Of a DNA stretch of 62,360 bases, positions 32,154-41,384 are shown piece after piece (the first letter of the stretch is position 1; each line of letters begins with the position of its first letter). The stretch spans positions 1-62,360 of the forward strand of contig NZ_CBFHYF010000008.1 of assembly GCF_965660005.1 (NCBI RefSeq), given 5' to 3'. The translations under genes were made by a program, and so were the position numbers. The DNA comes from Porticoccus sp965660005. Its GTDB lineage: Bacteria > Pseudomonadota > Gammaproteobacteria > Pseudomonadales > Porticoccaceae. Under the pieces are notes generated by a model that saw nothing but the letters and a program-made list of their open reading frames with translations, made no database searches and was not told the origin of the DNA.

Positions 32154-33650
32154 TCAGTTTGATCGGGATTTCCAGATAGCGCCGAACAGCATGATTAGCG
32201 AGAACAGCAAAATCGGTGTCGAGCCCCATTGACCGAAAGGGGTTTGACCACTATAGGGTGTCAGTTGACCTGTCAAAGTGCTGCGAGTAAAGGGGGGTAT
32301 CGTGGAGATCACTTTGCCATGGTGGCTGATCAGGGCGGTAATGCCATCATTGGTGGCCCGGATCAGGGGTTTGCGATTTTCTGCCGCACGCATTCTGGCC
32401 ATCTGAAAGTGCTGTTCCGGGCCAATGGATCGACCGAACCAGCTGTCGTTGCTGACGGTCAGAAGCAGATTTGACTGACTGGCAATAGCGGCCACCAGGT
32501 CTGGAAAAACTATCTCATAGCAAATGGCTGTGCCAATGCTGAAGCCGTTGGCATGAATCGGTTGCTGCTGGGCAGATCCCGGGCTGAAGATCGACATGGG
32601 CAGGTTCAGGAAGGCCATCGTCCCGCCAAGCCAGCGCTCAAAAGGAACATATTCGCCAAAAGGCACCAGATGCTGTTTGTGATAAATACCGCCTGCCGTA
32701 CCGAGACCCATCACGGAATTGTGGTACTGCCGCGTTGTTGCATTGCGCGTTGGAATCCCCGTGATCAGCGCGGTGTTACTATCCAGCGCGCTTTTTGCCA
32801 TGGCGGCAAGAAAGGGTTTCACCTGCTCTTCCAGCGCTGGCACGGCGGATTCAGGCCAGATGACCAGGTCATTGCCCAGTAATTCACGGGTGATCTGACG
32901 ATTTTGTTCAAGAATGGTGGCAAGCTCCGTGCTGTCCCACTTCGCGGCGACGGGGAGTGCGGGCTGCATGATCCCAATACTCAGTGGCCTGCCGGCGGCG
33001 GTAGTCCATTGGGCAGACTGAAGATACCAGCCCGTCGTCCAGCCCAGCACTGTGAGTAAGGCGACGTTGCCGAGGATAAATGGTTTTCTGGGAATGGCGA
33101 CGATGCCGATAAGCGTGCCGGATAATGCGGAAATCCAGCTTATCCCCAGTACCCCGGTTATGGGTGCCCACCCCGAGAGCCAGGTGTCAATGTGGCCATA
33201 GCCGAGATACATCCAGGGGAAACCGCTGAATAACCAGCTGCGAGTCCACTCTCCCAAAACCCATATGCTGGGAAAAGCGAGCACCATACTACCGGCTGTA
33301 CGGTTGAATCCTGTGCCGTATAGCATAAATGGCAAGGCAAAAAGCACGGCCAGCAGCAACACGAACAGGGATGTCAGCAACAGGGCGAGAGGCACGGAAG
33401 CGTGACCGTGGTCGTGGATGCTGATGAATACCCAGGATACTCCGACGCCAAACATGCCGAGTCCAAACCACAGGGCGCGCCAGAAGCAGTCGGACGGACG
33501 TAGATCCTTGAGCAGAATAACCAGACCGGCAACAGACATCAGGCCGATGGGCCACCAGGTCCAGGGCGCGAGTGATAGTGGCAGGGCGGCACCAAACAGT
33601 AGCCCGAAGAGGTGTCCTCTGATTTTGGGAGGAGAAGCAGTAAATCCCAT
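32154..33650 (-). CDS. lnt: Apolipoprotein N-acyltransferase
   Basis: Lnt adds the third acyl chain to outer-membrane lipoproteins at the inner membrane. The 498-residue product has five to six N-terminal membrane segments and a nitrilase-like domain. The catalytic triad is visible: glutamate in VIWPESAVP, a lysine in the following loop region, and cysteine in AICYEIVFP. The ATG at 33650 gives MGFTASPPK and starts after the corC stop; the longer frame would overlap corC. LolB, LptE and the TPR protein in this window are among its likely substrates. Confidence 0.94.
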   Translation of the reverse strand: MGFTASPPKIRGHLFGLLFGAALPLSLAPWTWWPIGLMSVAGLVILLKDLRPSDCFWRALWFGLGMFGVGVSWVFISIHDHGHASVPLALLLTSLFVLLLAVLFALPFMLYGTGFNRTAGSMVLAFPSIWVLGEWTRSWLFSGFPWMYLGYGHIDTWLSGWAPITGVLGISWISALSGTLIGIVAIPRKPFILGNVALLTVLGWTTGWYLQSAQWTTAAGRPLSIGIMQPALPVAAKWDSTELATILEQNRQITRELLGNDLVIWPESAVPALEEQVKPFLAAMAKSALDSNTALITGIPTRNATTRQYHNSVMGLGTAGGIYHKQHLVPFGEYVPFERWLGGTMAFLNLPMSIFSPGSAQQQPIHANGFSIGTAICYEIVFPDLVAAIASQSNLLLTVSNDSWFGRSIGPEQHFQMARMRAAENRKPLIRATNDGITALISHHGKVISTIPPFTRSTLTGQLTPYSGQTPFGQWGSTPILLFSLIMLFGAIWKSRSN

Positions 33651-33681
33651 AATGGATGGTGGCCCGGGCCAGATGGCAAGA

Positions 33682-34518
33682 CTAGTCTTTGATTCGCAAT
33701 TCCAGCAATTTGACCTGCCGGTTGTCGCCCTCTGCGACACGAAATACAAAATGGTTCAAGTCGACGGTCTCATCGACTTTCGGCATGCGGCCAAATGCCT
33801 GAACGATAATGCCACCAATGGTGTCGAATTCCTCATCACTGATTCCGACATCGAAAAACTCATTGAAATCCTCAATGGGCGTCAGCGCGTCCACCAGGTA
33901 ACTGTTGTCCTGCTGGGGACGAATCATGGCATCCTCATCTTCGTCGGTCTCATCTTCGATGTCACCGACAATTTCCTCGAGAATGTCCTCAATGGTGATC
34001 AACCCGGCAATACCGCCATATTCGTCAATGACGATCGCCATGTGGTAGCGCTGCTCGCGGAATTCCCGCAACAGCACATTCAGCCGTTTGCTCTCCGGGA
34101 TAATGGTGGCCGGTCTGATCACATTGGCAATCTCGAAATTCTCGCGACCGGTAAGCAACAGCGGTAATAGCTCCTTGGCCAGCAGAATGCCGACGATGTC
34201 ATCGGCATTTTCGCCGATCACCGGAAAGCGGGAGTGACTGGACTCAATGACCAGTTCGAGAATATCTTCAAGGCTGGTGTTCTGTTGAATCACGACCATT
34301 TGTGTACGGGGGATCATGATTTCCCGCACCTGTTGATCGGAGACGTGTAGGGCCCCTTCAATAATCTCCAGTGCATCGTGGTCGATGATGCCATTGTCGT
34401 ATGCGGACCGCAGGGTGTCCGCCAGCGCCTCCCGCGATTGTGGTTCAGAGGAAAAGGCAGTGGCCAGTTTGCCTAACCAGGACTTTTCCTGCGAGCCATT
34501 CAAGTCGTCATCAGTCAT
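33682..34518 (-). CDS. corC: CorC-type CBS domain protein
   Basis: The 278-residue protein has no membrane segment. It consists of paired CBS domains (VSDQQVREIMIPRTQM to about residue 190, with VIDEYGGIAGLITIEDILEEIVG) and a C-terminal CorC_HlyC domain (VDALTPIEDFNEFF). It is annotated in enterobacteria as a magnesium/cobalt efflux factor, but direct function is unclear. The start at 34518 overlaps the ybeY stop by eight bases. The miaB-ybeZ-ybeY-corC-lnt order is conserved across gammaproteobacteria. Confidence 0.93.
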   Translation of the reverse strand: MTDDDLNGSQEKSWLGKLATAFSSEPQSREALADTLRSAYDNGIIDHDALEIIEGALHVSDQQVREIMIPRTQMVVIQQNTSLEDILELVIESSHSRFPVIGENADDIVGILLAKELLPLLLTGRENFEIANVIRPATIIPESKRLNVLLREFREQRYHMAIVIDEYGGIAGLITIEDILEEIVGDIEDETDEDEDAMIRPQQDNSYLVDALTPIEDFNEFFDVGISDEEFDTIGGIIVQAFGRMPKVDETVDLNHFVFRVAEGDNRQVKLLELRIKD

Positions 34519-34999
34519 GAGGTATCTGCTGCTCCGAAGCATCATACTGTTGGTATGGGGGCGAGAAGCCCAAGTCTGTCAGTATACGGGTTTCAAGTGC
34601 TTCCATTATATCCGCATCATTATCTTCAATATGGTCGTGGCCGATCAAATGCAGACAGCCATGAACCACCATATGTGCCCAGTGCGCCTCGATGGATTTG
34701 TGCTGCTCGCCAGCTTCGCGTTCGACAACTGGGGCGCAAACAACCAGGTCTCCGAGCAGCGGAAGCTCCAGATCCGGAGGCAAATCGGCCGGAAACGACA
34801 GCACATTGGTCGGGCCTTCCTTGTGGCGATAGCGTCGGTTCAGCTCGGCACTTTCGGCTTCACTGACAATTCGCACGCTAAGCTCGGCGGTCTGTCGGAC
34901 ATTGGACAGTGCTGCGGTAGCCCAGCAACGCAGCTGTTTTCTGTCCGGTATCCGGCCCACTTTGCCATAGGCATTTTCGATGTCGAGCAGAAGCTTCAT
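34511..34999 (-). CDS. ybeY: rRNA maturation RNase YbeY
   Basis: YbeY is a zinc-dependent endoribonuclease acting in 16S rRNA 3' maturation and ribosome quality control. The 162-residue product carries the zinc motif H-G-C-L-H-L-I-G-H-D-H and the upstream NVLSFPAD segment. It overlaps ybeZ by four bases (ATGA) and corC by eight. Confidence 0.95.
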   Translation of the reverse strand: MKLLLDIENAYGKVGRIPDRKQLRCWATAALSNVRQTAELSVRIVSEAESAELNRRYRHKEGPTNVLSFPADLPPDLELPLLGDLVVCAPVVEREAGEQHKSIEAHWAHMVVHGCLHLIGHDHIEDNDADIMEALETRILTDLGFSPPYQQYDASEQQIPHD

Positions 35000-36036
35000 T
35001 GCGGGGCGTCTTTGGTCTCTTCCTGCTCGAAGGCATCATAGGCATCAACAATCTGCTGTACCAGCGGGTGGCGTACCACATCCTTTGAACCAAAGAACGT
35101 AAAGCTGATGTCCTCGACATCTTTGAGCACCTTGCAGACGTGAAGTAAGCCAGAGTGGCTGGGTCGCGGCAGATCGATCTGGGAGGTATCCCCGGTAATC
35201 ACCGCAGTGGAGCTGAAACCGATTCTGGTGAGGAACATCTTCATCTGTTCCCTGGTGGTGTTCTGGCTTTCGTCAAGAATAATGAAGGAGTTGTTTAATG
35301 TCCGGCCGCGCATGTAGGCAAGTGGTGCCACCTCAATGACATTCCGATCAATCAGTTTGGCCACAGTTTCAACGCCGAGCATTTCGTATAGTGCGTCATA
35401 GAGCGGACGCAGATAGGGGTCCACCTTTTGACTCAGATCTCCGGGCAAAAACCCAAGCTTTTCGCCGGCTTCAACGGCAGGGCGCACCAGTAGAATCCGC
35501 TCCACTTCGTCTCGCAATAATGCTTCTACCGCGCAGGCCACCGCCAGATAGGTCTTTCCCGTTCCGGCAGGGCCCACCCCAAAGTTGATGTCGTGGGTCT
35601 GTACGGCACGCACATAGCGTTGCTGGCTCAGCCCTCTGGGTTTGATGTTGCCCTTTTTGGTGCGGATCACCGTCTGCGTTATACCGTTCTCTGTCTCGAT
35701 GACATTCATGTCAGCTGCAGTTGTGGTCGCAAAATGTTCCATAGGTATTCCAGCGGTGGATTGTTGAATGGCAAGGTGAATGTGGTCGGGTGTCAGCTCA
35801 TCACTGTCAACCGCTTCCTGGTAAAGTTGCTGGAGTAGTCCGCCGGCTGCCTTAGCGGCGTTTTGGTCGCCAAACAGGGTGAAGGTATTGCCACGGTTGC
35901 GAATCTCGATTTTCAGCCGCTGTTCTATTTGCCTTAGATGTTCGTCGAATTGCCCGCAGAGTATTGCTAGGCGACGGGTGTCGCTGGGTTCCAGCGTGAT
36001 AGTGTGTGTTGCCGTCTGTAGATTCAAATTTTCCAA
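34996..36036 (-). CDS. ybeZ: PhoH-like ATPase YbeZ
   Basis: YbeZ is a PhoH-family P-loop ATPase thought to act with YbeY in rRNA processing. The 346-residue product has a Walker A in GPAGTGKTYLA and a Walker B in FIILDESQN. It also has the PhoH segment ILLVRPAVEAGEKLGFLPGDL. The start codon appears to be TTG at 36036 (MENLNLQTATHTI). It is followed by ybeY with an ATGA overlap. Confidence 0.94.
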   Translation of the reverse strand: MENLNLQTATHTITLEPSDTRRLAILCGQFDEHLRQIEQRLKIEIRNRGNTFTLFGDQNAAKAAGGLLQQLYQEAVDSDELTPDHIHLAIQQSTAGIPMEHFATTTAADMNVIETENGITQTVIRTKKGNIKPRGLSQQRYVRAVQTHDINFGVGPAGTGKTYLAVACAVEALLRDEVERILLVRPAVEAGEKLGFLPGDLSQKVDPYLRPLYDALYEMLGVETVAKLIDRNVIEVAPLAYMRGRTLNNSFIILDESQNTTREQMKMFLTRIGFSSTAVITGDTSQIDLPRPSHSGLLHVCKVLKDVEDISFTFFGSKDVVRHPLVQQIVDAYDAFEQEETKDAPQ

Positions 36037-36149
36037 TAGGCCGCCCTCTGCGGCTACGTATGTAGGGCAAGCATATAACCTTTATCCGGGTCTGAAAATA
36101 GTTTTGCTTGATGTTTAGTGTGGCGAGACGGATTTATCAGCGGAGTTGC

Positions 36150-37514
36150 TTATCCTGTGCTGTTTTCCGTTTCGGTCATCAGGCACCCGCGCAGCGAATT
36201 GGGTAACGCCTCGATAATGCCGACCTTGGCAAACTGGCCGATCAGTTGATGATCGGTGGCTGGGAAATTGACAACACGGTTGTTTTCGGTGCGGCCCTGC
36301 AGTTGACCGGGATCCTTTCGTGAAATGCCGGTGATCAGGATAGTCTGTTCCGTGCCGACCATTTGTTCACTAATGCCTGTAGCATGCTGGCTGATCCGGC
36401 TTTGCAGGATTTGCAGCCGTTGCTTCTTGATGCTTTCGGGTGTGCTATCGGGCAAATCGGCTGCCGGTGTGCCAGGACGGGCACTGTAGACAAAGCTGAA
36501 GCTGTGATCAAAGCCGATATCCCCTATCAGCTTGAGGGTATCCTCGAAATCTTTCTCGGTCTCACCGGGGAAGCCAATGATGAAGTCGGATGAAATGCTG
36601 ATATCCGGCCGGATCTGACGCAGCTTGCGAATTTTTGATTTGTATTCCAGCGCGGTATGGCCGCGTTTCATCACTGCAAGAATTCGGTCCGAGCCGCTTT
36701 GTACCGGCAGGTGAAGGTGGCTGACCAGCTCGGGTACTTCGGCGTAGACCGCAATAAGACTGTCCGAAAATTCCACTGGATGGGAAGTGGTATAGCGAAT
36801 GCGGTCAATGCCTTCAATTCCCGCCACATAACCAATCAGTTCTGCCAGGTCACAGATGTTCCCGTCGGGCATACTGCCGCGATAGGCGTTGACATTCTGT
36901 CCCAGCAAATTGACTTCCCGAACACCCTGTCCGGCCAGGTGAGCAACTTCTGCCAGCACATCTGCTGCCGGGCGGCTGACCTCTTCACCCCGTGTATAGG
37001 GCACGACACAGAATGTGCAGTATTTTGAGCAGCCTTCCATAATCGAAACAAAGGCTGTGACACCGTCGGCCTCCGGTTGGGGAAGGCGATCAAATTTCTC
37101 GATTTCCGGGAAGCTGATATCCACGATGGTTGTGCCATCCCCCCGCTTTCTCTCGGTGAGCATTTCCGGTAACCGGTGCAACGTCTGGGGGCCAAACACC
37201 AGGTCCACATAAGGTGCACGCGAGGCAATAGCGTTACCTTCCTGGCTGGCGACACAGCCGCCCACCCCGATAACCAGCTCCGGGTTGCGCGTTTTCAGGT
37301 GTTTCCACCGGCCGAGTTGATGAAAAACCTTCTCCTGGGCCTTTTCCCGGATTGAGCAGGTGTTCAGCAGCAGAACATCGGCATCTTCCGGGTTGTCCGT
37401 CACCACCATCTGATGGCTATCCCCCAGCAGGTCGCGCATGCGCGATGAATCGTATTCATTCATCTGACAACCGTGGGTAACAATGTGCAGTTTTTTGATT
37501 TTTGGCTCGGACAT
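36150..37514 (-). CDS. miaB: tRNA-2-methylthio-N6-dimethylallyladenosine synthase MiaB
   Basis: MiaB is a radical SAM methylthiotransferase that modifies A37 of tRNAs reading UNN codons. The 454-residue product has the N-terminal UPF0004 domain with its three cysteines (HGCQMN, NTCSIRE, GGCVA). The radical SAM motif is in GCSKYCTFCVVPYTRG. A C-terminal TRAM domain includes GRTENNRVVNF. Two [4Fe-4S] clusters are therefore expected. It is divergent from the DUF1820 gene and heads the ybeZ-ybeY-corC-lnt run. Confidence 0.97.
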   Translation of the reverse strand: MSEPKIKKLHIVTHGCQMNEYDSSRMRDLLGDSHQMVVTDNPEDADVLLLNTCSIREKAQEKVFHQLGRWKHLKTRNPELVIGVGGCVASQEGNAIASRAPYVDLVFGPQTLHRLPEMLTERKRGDGTTIVDISFPEIEKFDRLPQPEADGVTAFVSIMEGCSKYCTFCVVPYTRGEEVSRPAADVLAEVAHLAGQGVREVNLLGQNVNAYRGSMPDGNICDLAELIGYVAGIEGIDRIRYTTSHPVEFSDSLIAVYAEVPELVSHLHLPVQSGSDRILAVMKRGHTALEYKSKIRKLRQIRPDISISSDFIIGFPGETEKDFEDTLKLIGDIGFDHSFSFVYSARPGTPAADLPDSTPESIKKQRLQILQSRISQHATGISEQMVGTEQTILITGISRKDPGQLQGRTENNRVVNFPATDHQLIGQFAKVGIIEALPNSLRGCLMTETENSTG

Positions 37515-37662
37515 AATGGCGGACTATGGATACATCTGAAGGGTCGCACAGTATACCGGTCGGCAGAGATGAATCCCACAGGATGCGGTCTGATTGGGTG
37601 AAATTTGTGCAGATTGTGGTATCCTCTCGCGCCTTTGATAAACCGGTGAGCAGGCAGTTTGT

Positions 37663-38004
37663 ATGGCATCAACCCCCGTGTACAAAATTGTATTTTTCAA
37701 TCAGGGTCAGGTTTACGAGATCTATGCCCGACAAGTCTACCAGAGTGATTTGTGGGGTTTTCTGGAAGTCGAGGAGTTTGTGTTTGGCGAACGCTCCCAG
37801 ATGATTGTCGATCCTTCCGAGGAAAAGCTGAAGAACGAGTTTTCTTCCATCAAGCGGAGCTTTATTCCACTGCATTCTGTGGTGCGCATTGATGAGGTGG
37901 AAAAGGAGGGTTCCTGCAAGATTATTGAGGTCAAGGGCGGTGCCGGCAATGTTACCCCTTTCCCCTATCCAGGCGTTGCCCCGAAACCAAAAAGCGATCG
38001 ATAG
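37663..38004 (+). CDS. DUF1820 family protein
   Basis: The 113-residue soluble protein matches the DUF1820 family, typified by YKIVFFNQGQVYEIYARQV near the start and SFIPLHSVVRIDEVEKEG in the middle. Function is unknown. Its position divergent from miaB recurs in pseudomonads. It ends in a proline-rich tail (FPYPGVAPKPK) and shares a terminator with the convergent aminotransferase gene. Confidence 0.88.
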   Translation: MASTPVYKIVFFNQGQVYEIYARQVYQSDLWGFLEVEEFVFGERSQMIVDPSEEKLKNEFSSIKRSFIPLHSVVRIDEVEKEGSCKIIEVKGGAGNVTPFPYPGVAPKPKSDR

Positions 38005-38031
38005 TTAACAGATATCCCACTACTGAATTAA

Positions 38032-38063
38032 AACAAAAAAGGGCAGCCCGAGCTGCCCTTTTT
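38032..38063. terminator. Bidirectional terminator between DUF1820 gene and aminotransferase
   Basis: GGGCAGC (38041-38047) pairs with GCTGCCC (38052-38058) around CCGA. An A-run precedes it (to 38040) and a T-run follows (38059-38063), so it can stop transcription in both directions. It lies 28 bases after the DUF1820 stop and 13 bases from the aminotransferase stop. Confidence 0.9.
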
Positions 38064-38075
38064 ACTGTCGGTGGA

Positions 38076-39353
38076 TCAGGCCCCGAGTCGCTGATTCACT
38101 GAGGCCAGCTTTACGGCATTACAGAATACGGCCATAGCACGGTCGATGTCCTCCACGGTGGGAAATGACGGTGCCAGACGGATATTTTTATCGTCCGGGT
38201 CTTTGCCGTAGGGGAAGGTGGCCCCCGCCGGGGTCAGTTTAACCCCCGCTTCTGCGGCCAGCCGAATGACCGCGCTGGCGAGTCCGGGGCGTGTATCGAA
38301 GGAAATAAAGTAACCGCCATCGGGGGGGCTCCACTCTCCCAGGTCGGAATCGCGGAAGTTTTCCTCCAGATGTTGCAGGGCACAGGCAAAACGCGGTCGC
38401 AGCAGTTCGGCATGCCTGGCCATGTGGTTGCGCAGTTCTGTCATATTGCCAATCATTTTCAGGTGGCGAAGCTGGTTCACCTTGTCCGGGCCGATAGTGG
38501 CAATCTCCAGGTGTTTTTTCATGGTGTTCAGATTGGCTTTGCTGCCCGCCATAAAGGCCACTCCTGCACCAGCGAAGGTTATCTTGGAGGTCGACCCGAA
38601 TTGCAACACGCTATTTTCGGTGCCCTGTTTTTCACAGAACGCCATGATATTGGCCAGTTCGGCAGGCGAATCCTTCAGGTCGTGAACTGCGTAGGCGTTG
38701 TCGTAGAAGACCCGAAAATTCGGTGCAGCAATGCTGCCCAGCTTGGCCAGCCGTTCGATGGTGTTGGCACTGTAGATACAGCCGGTGGGGTTGGAGTACT
38801 TGGGGACACACCAAATCCCCTTGATGCCGGGGTCATTGCGGATCAGGGCTTCCACGACATCCATGTCCGGACCATCGTTGTTCATCGGTACGTTGACCAT
38901 CTCTATGCCAAATTTCTCGCAGATCGCGAAATGGCGATCGTAACCGGGCACCGGGCAGAGAAACTTGATGGCCCCTTCATGTCGCCAGGCCGAGTCCGGC
39001 CCGCTCAAACCAAACTGCCAGGCAAACAGGACGCTGAAATACATCAGTGTCAGGCTGCTGTTGCCCCCCACCAGAATTTCCTCAGCTTTGACGCCGAGCA
39101 TGTCCGCCGCCAGTTGACGCATGGCGGGCAAGCCGTCCAGGCCGCCGTAATTACGGGTGTCCGTTCCGTCGGCCGAAAAATAGTTGCCATCGAGAATCCC
39201 ATCCAGGACATTGGCCAGTGATAGCTGAGCCGCTGAGGGCTTGCCCCGGGTCAGATCCAGATTAAGTCCGCTGGACATAAAGCGCTGATGGTTGGCAAAA
39301 AGTTCTTCTTGCCAGTCTTGCAACTGTTGACGGGTTGCTTGTTCGACGTACAC
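38076..39353 (-). CDS. Aspartate aminotransferase-like enzyme (Aminotran_MocR family)
   Basis: This is a pyridoxal-phosphate aminotransferase of fold type I, most like the class known from Corynebacterium AspT. The 425-residue product has LDLTRGKPSAAQLSL near residue 33, VGGNSSLTLMYF and VPKYSNPTGCIYS. The PLP-binding lysine is in FGSTSKITFAGAGVAF. Aspartate as substrate is inferred from the family. The start is GTG with AGGA about eight bases upstream. It is a single gene with a shared terminator at its end. Confidence 0.88.
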   Translation of the reverse strand: MYVEQATRQQLQDWQEELFANHQRFMSSGLNLDLTRGKPSAAQLSLANVLDGILDGNYFSADGTDTRNYGGLDGLPAMRQLAADMLGVKAEEILVGGNSSLTLMYFSVLFAWQFGLSGPDSAWRHEGAIKFLCPVPGYDRHFAICEKFGIEMVNVPMNNDGPDMDVVEALIRNDPGIKGIWCVPKYSNPTGCIYSANTIERLAKLGSIAAPNFRVFYDNAYAVHDLKDSPAELANIMAFCEKQGTENSVLQFGSTSKITFAGAGVAFMAGSKANLNTMKKHLEIATIGPDKVNQLRHLKMIGNMTELRNHMARHAELLRPRFACALQHLEENFRDSDLGEWSPPDGGYFISFDTRPGLASAVIRLAAEAGVKLTPAGATFPYGKDPDDKNIRLAPSFPTVEDIDRAMAVFCNAVKLASVNQRLGA

Positions 39354-39891
39354 AGGGAATCCTCGTTATCTGGTTGGGTTGGTGCTTATGGTCCTATGCA
39401 AGGAGAGTTCAATTTTACAGGCCCTGGCCTTGCGGACACCTTAATTGTCAATAAACAAGATATTAATTCTGATTGGCTCGGAGAGGTCTGGCCTGTTAGG
39501 TGGCCGGCAAGCGAATCACGGCATACCGATCAAAGTAAAATTCACTGAACAGGAAACGGGGCGAGTATAAATTGATGGACTTGTCTCGGCAACTTCAGGC
39601 GGGTTGCCTGGTTGTCGGGGCACTGAAATTAACACTCCGGTCGGGGTGGTGGAGACGTTCCCATTCAGCCGGATTGTTGATGTGCTGGCAGTGTTGATAA
39701 ATCGTTGTCGTAACTGGCCACTTATCAAAAAACACCGGTCTCTAATAATAGTGTGCCGGTACTACCTAATAAGTGGGGGGGAACTCTCTCCGATTGCGCG
39801 GGAGCCGATATGAGAAAAAAATGATGGTTGCCGATTCGTTTGGTCAGCCAGTGACTACCATCGACACCTGCACGTCAGTCACTGAATGAGA
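39354..39891. other. Gene-less 538-base region between aminotransferase and tRNA-Met
   Basis: No protein gene is convincing here: the short open frames lack ribosome binding sites and recognisable sequence. The segment contains a TTGACAATTAA box on the minus strand (near 39446-39456) without a partner -10 at proper spacing. It also holds the tRNA-Met 3' trailer structure described separately. No integrase or transposase remnant was seen. Confidence 0.5.
39727..39760 (-). terminator. Candidate terminator of the tRNA-Met transcript
   Basis: On the minus strand ACCGG (39760-39756) pairs with CCGGT (39738-39734) across a 17-base loop, followed after one G/T step by six T (39732-39727). It lies about 130-165 bases beyond the tRNA 3' end, implying a long trailer. 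The loop is large, so efficiency is uncertain. Confidence 0.5.
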
Positions 39892-39897
39892 TGGTAG
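39849..39897 (-). other. Interleaved inverted repeats (H-type pseudoknot) in the tRNA-Met 3' trailer
   Basis: On the minus-strand transcript, CTACCATC (39897-39890) spans the tRNA CCA end and first trailer bases. It can pair perfectly with GATGGTAG (39862-39855). CAGTGAC (39884-39878) can pair perfectly with GTCACTG (39855-39849). The two stems interleave in the order A-B-A'-B', the layout of an H-type pseudoknot, and share one base. Pairing is seen directly; any function is inference. Confidence 0.45.
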
Positions 39898-39968
39898 CTA
39901 CGGGTGGACTTGAACCACCGACCCCAGCATTATGAATGCTGTGCTCTAACCAGCTGAGCTACGTAGCC
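39892..39968 (-). tRNA. tRNA-Met (CAT), elongator type
   Basis: The 77-nt minus-strand sequence folds as a full cloverleaf. The acceptor stem is GGCTACG with CGTAGCT and CCA is encoded. The D arm contains AGCTCAGCTGGTTAGAG, and the anticodon stem CAGCA/TGCTG encloses loop TTCATAA with anticodon CAT. The T arm is GGTGG-TTCAAGT-CCACC. The elongator type is inferred from similarity to E. coli tRNA-Met (GGCTACGTAGCTCAG) and the paired 1-72 position (G-U). Confidence 0.95.
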
Positions 39969-39990
39969 ATTGCCTGAATAACGGGCGCGA

Positions 39991-40019
39991 ATTTTCTCGA
40001 TTTTACCGGATGTTGTCAA
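39991..40019 (-). promoter_or_regulatory. Promoter of tRNA-Met with GC-rich discriminator
   Basis: On the minus strand a perfect TTGACA (40019-40014) is followed after 17 bases by GAAAAT (39996-39991). A GC-rich CGCGCCCG stretch comes next, the discriminator composition typical of stringently controlled stable-RNA promoters. The mature tRNA begins about 23 bases further. Confidence 0.75.
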
Positions 40020-40131
40020 GGCGTATTCACCGCCGGAGACAGTTGATGCCTGAGAGCAAATAGCAGTGTCATGATGACTGCGCTTATCTGTTCAGGTCGG
40101 TATTTCAGGCTGTCTCTTTGTCTGTTGAAAA

Positions 40132-41348
40132 TTAATGGTGACGTACCCGATAAATGGCTCCGGCGTAGTCATCCGAGATAAAAATGCTACCGTCTATCCC
40201 CTCCTCGATGTCTACCGGGCGACCGATGACCTTATTGTCGGGGCGCAGGAAGCCGCTGGCGAAATCCTCGCTGGTGATTTCCCCCTGCCGATCCCAGTGC
40301 AGGGCAACGACTTTGTAACCATCCGGTTCGGTACGGTTCCAGGAGCCGTGCAGTGCCACCAGAGCGGTGCGCCGGTACCTTTCCGGACGGTCGGGATGCT
40401 TTAAAAACTCATGCCAAGCGGCGCATTGTGGGCCCGAAAGCCAAACACAGGTGGAATACTCTTGGCGAGGAGGGCAGCTTTATTCTCCGCCGACTCGCGC
40501 TGCCCAAAATCGGGATCGAGGTCGCCAAACCCGTTGATATAGGGCCAGCCATAAAAACCACCTGCTTCGATCTGGTTCAGTTCGCAGGGAGGGAAATTGT
40601 CACCCAGCCGATCCCGGCCATTGTCCGTGGCGTAGAGGCGGTTATCCCAGGGGGCCCAGTCAAAGCCCACGCTGTTGCGCAGGCCAGTGGCGTAAATCTG
40701 TTCGCCTGAACCGTCCGGTCGGTAGCGCATCATGGCGACTCGTCGGGGATCGGTTTCCTCGCAGACGTTACAGCTTGAACCGACTGTGAGATAAAGCCAG
40801 CCATCGGCACCAAACTGGATCGTCCTGGTCCAGTGGCCACCGGTATCAGGGAGGTCGGTGATCAGTTGCTGATACTCGCCCTGGGTTGATGCCGTTGACC
40901 AGTTTATGGCGATACGACCTACCGCATGGGTCTCGGCGATATAAAGCCAGGACGTCTCACCGTCCTGGAAAATGTCGAGTCCGTGTGGGCGGTTCAGGCC
41001 GCTGATGAGCGGGATGCGCTCATCAGCCATATCGGTGTCGTCAGTATCAGCCAGGAGATAGACTGTGCCGGTTTTCGGCGATCTGACCAACAGTTGACCG
41101 GTGGGGGTGGTTTTCATAAAGCGGGCATTGGGAATGTTGTCGGCAAAAAGTGTGAGTTCAAACCCCTCGGAAATGGTCAGTTGATCGGGAATGCTCTCCA
41201 GCTCGGCAGGACTGCCGGTTCCAGTCAGAGTGTTGATCAATACGAGGACGCTGCTGATCTGAAATCCCGGCACATGGCGGGTCAGAACAACCAGCAGCAG
41301 GACCGCCAGCAGAAGCGCAAGGATAAGGACCTTCAGTGATTGGATCAT
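40132..41348 (-). pseudogene. PQQ-dependent sugar dehydrogenase-like gene, frameshifted
   Basis: The first 315 codons (41348-40401) encode an N-terminal membrane anchor (LILALLLAVLLLVVL). A glucose/sorbosone dehydrogenase beta-propeller follows, with GLNRPHGLDIF, GGHWTRTIQFG and ATGLRNSVGFDWAP split over blades, and GGFYGWPYING. The frame stops after APLGMSF at 40401. The missing end continues one frame away as FLKHPDRPERYRRTALVALHGSWNRTEP-type sequence (written here in parts) down to 40132, ending AGAIYRVRHH. One extra T in the T5 run at 40407-40403 would restore the frame. It is a pseudogene, a sequencing error, or a -1 slippage site. Confidence 0.8.
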
Positions 41349-41384
41349 TGCTTCATTATAGGGGTTGATGGCAGTCCGTAGAGC

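Noticed and set aside
39604..39813. 69-codon open frame in the gene-less region near tRNA-Met
   Set aside because: There is no ribosome binding site, no recognisable domain, and it overlaps the candidate terminator and trailer structure on the other strand.
39849..39968. Integration or attachment site at tRNA-Met
   Set aside because: No direct repeat of the tRNA 3' end was found in the adjacent region, and no integrase gene is present. The repeats seen are inverted, not direct.
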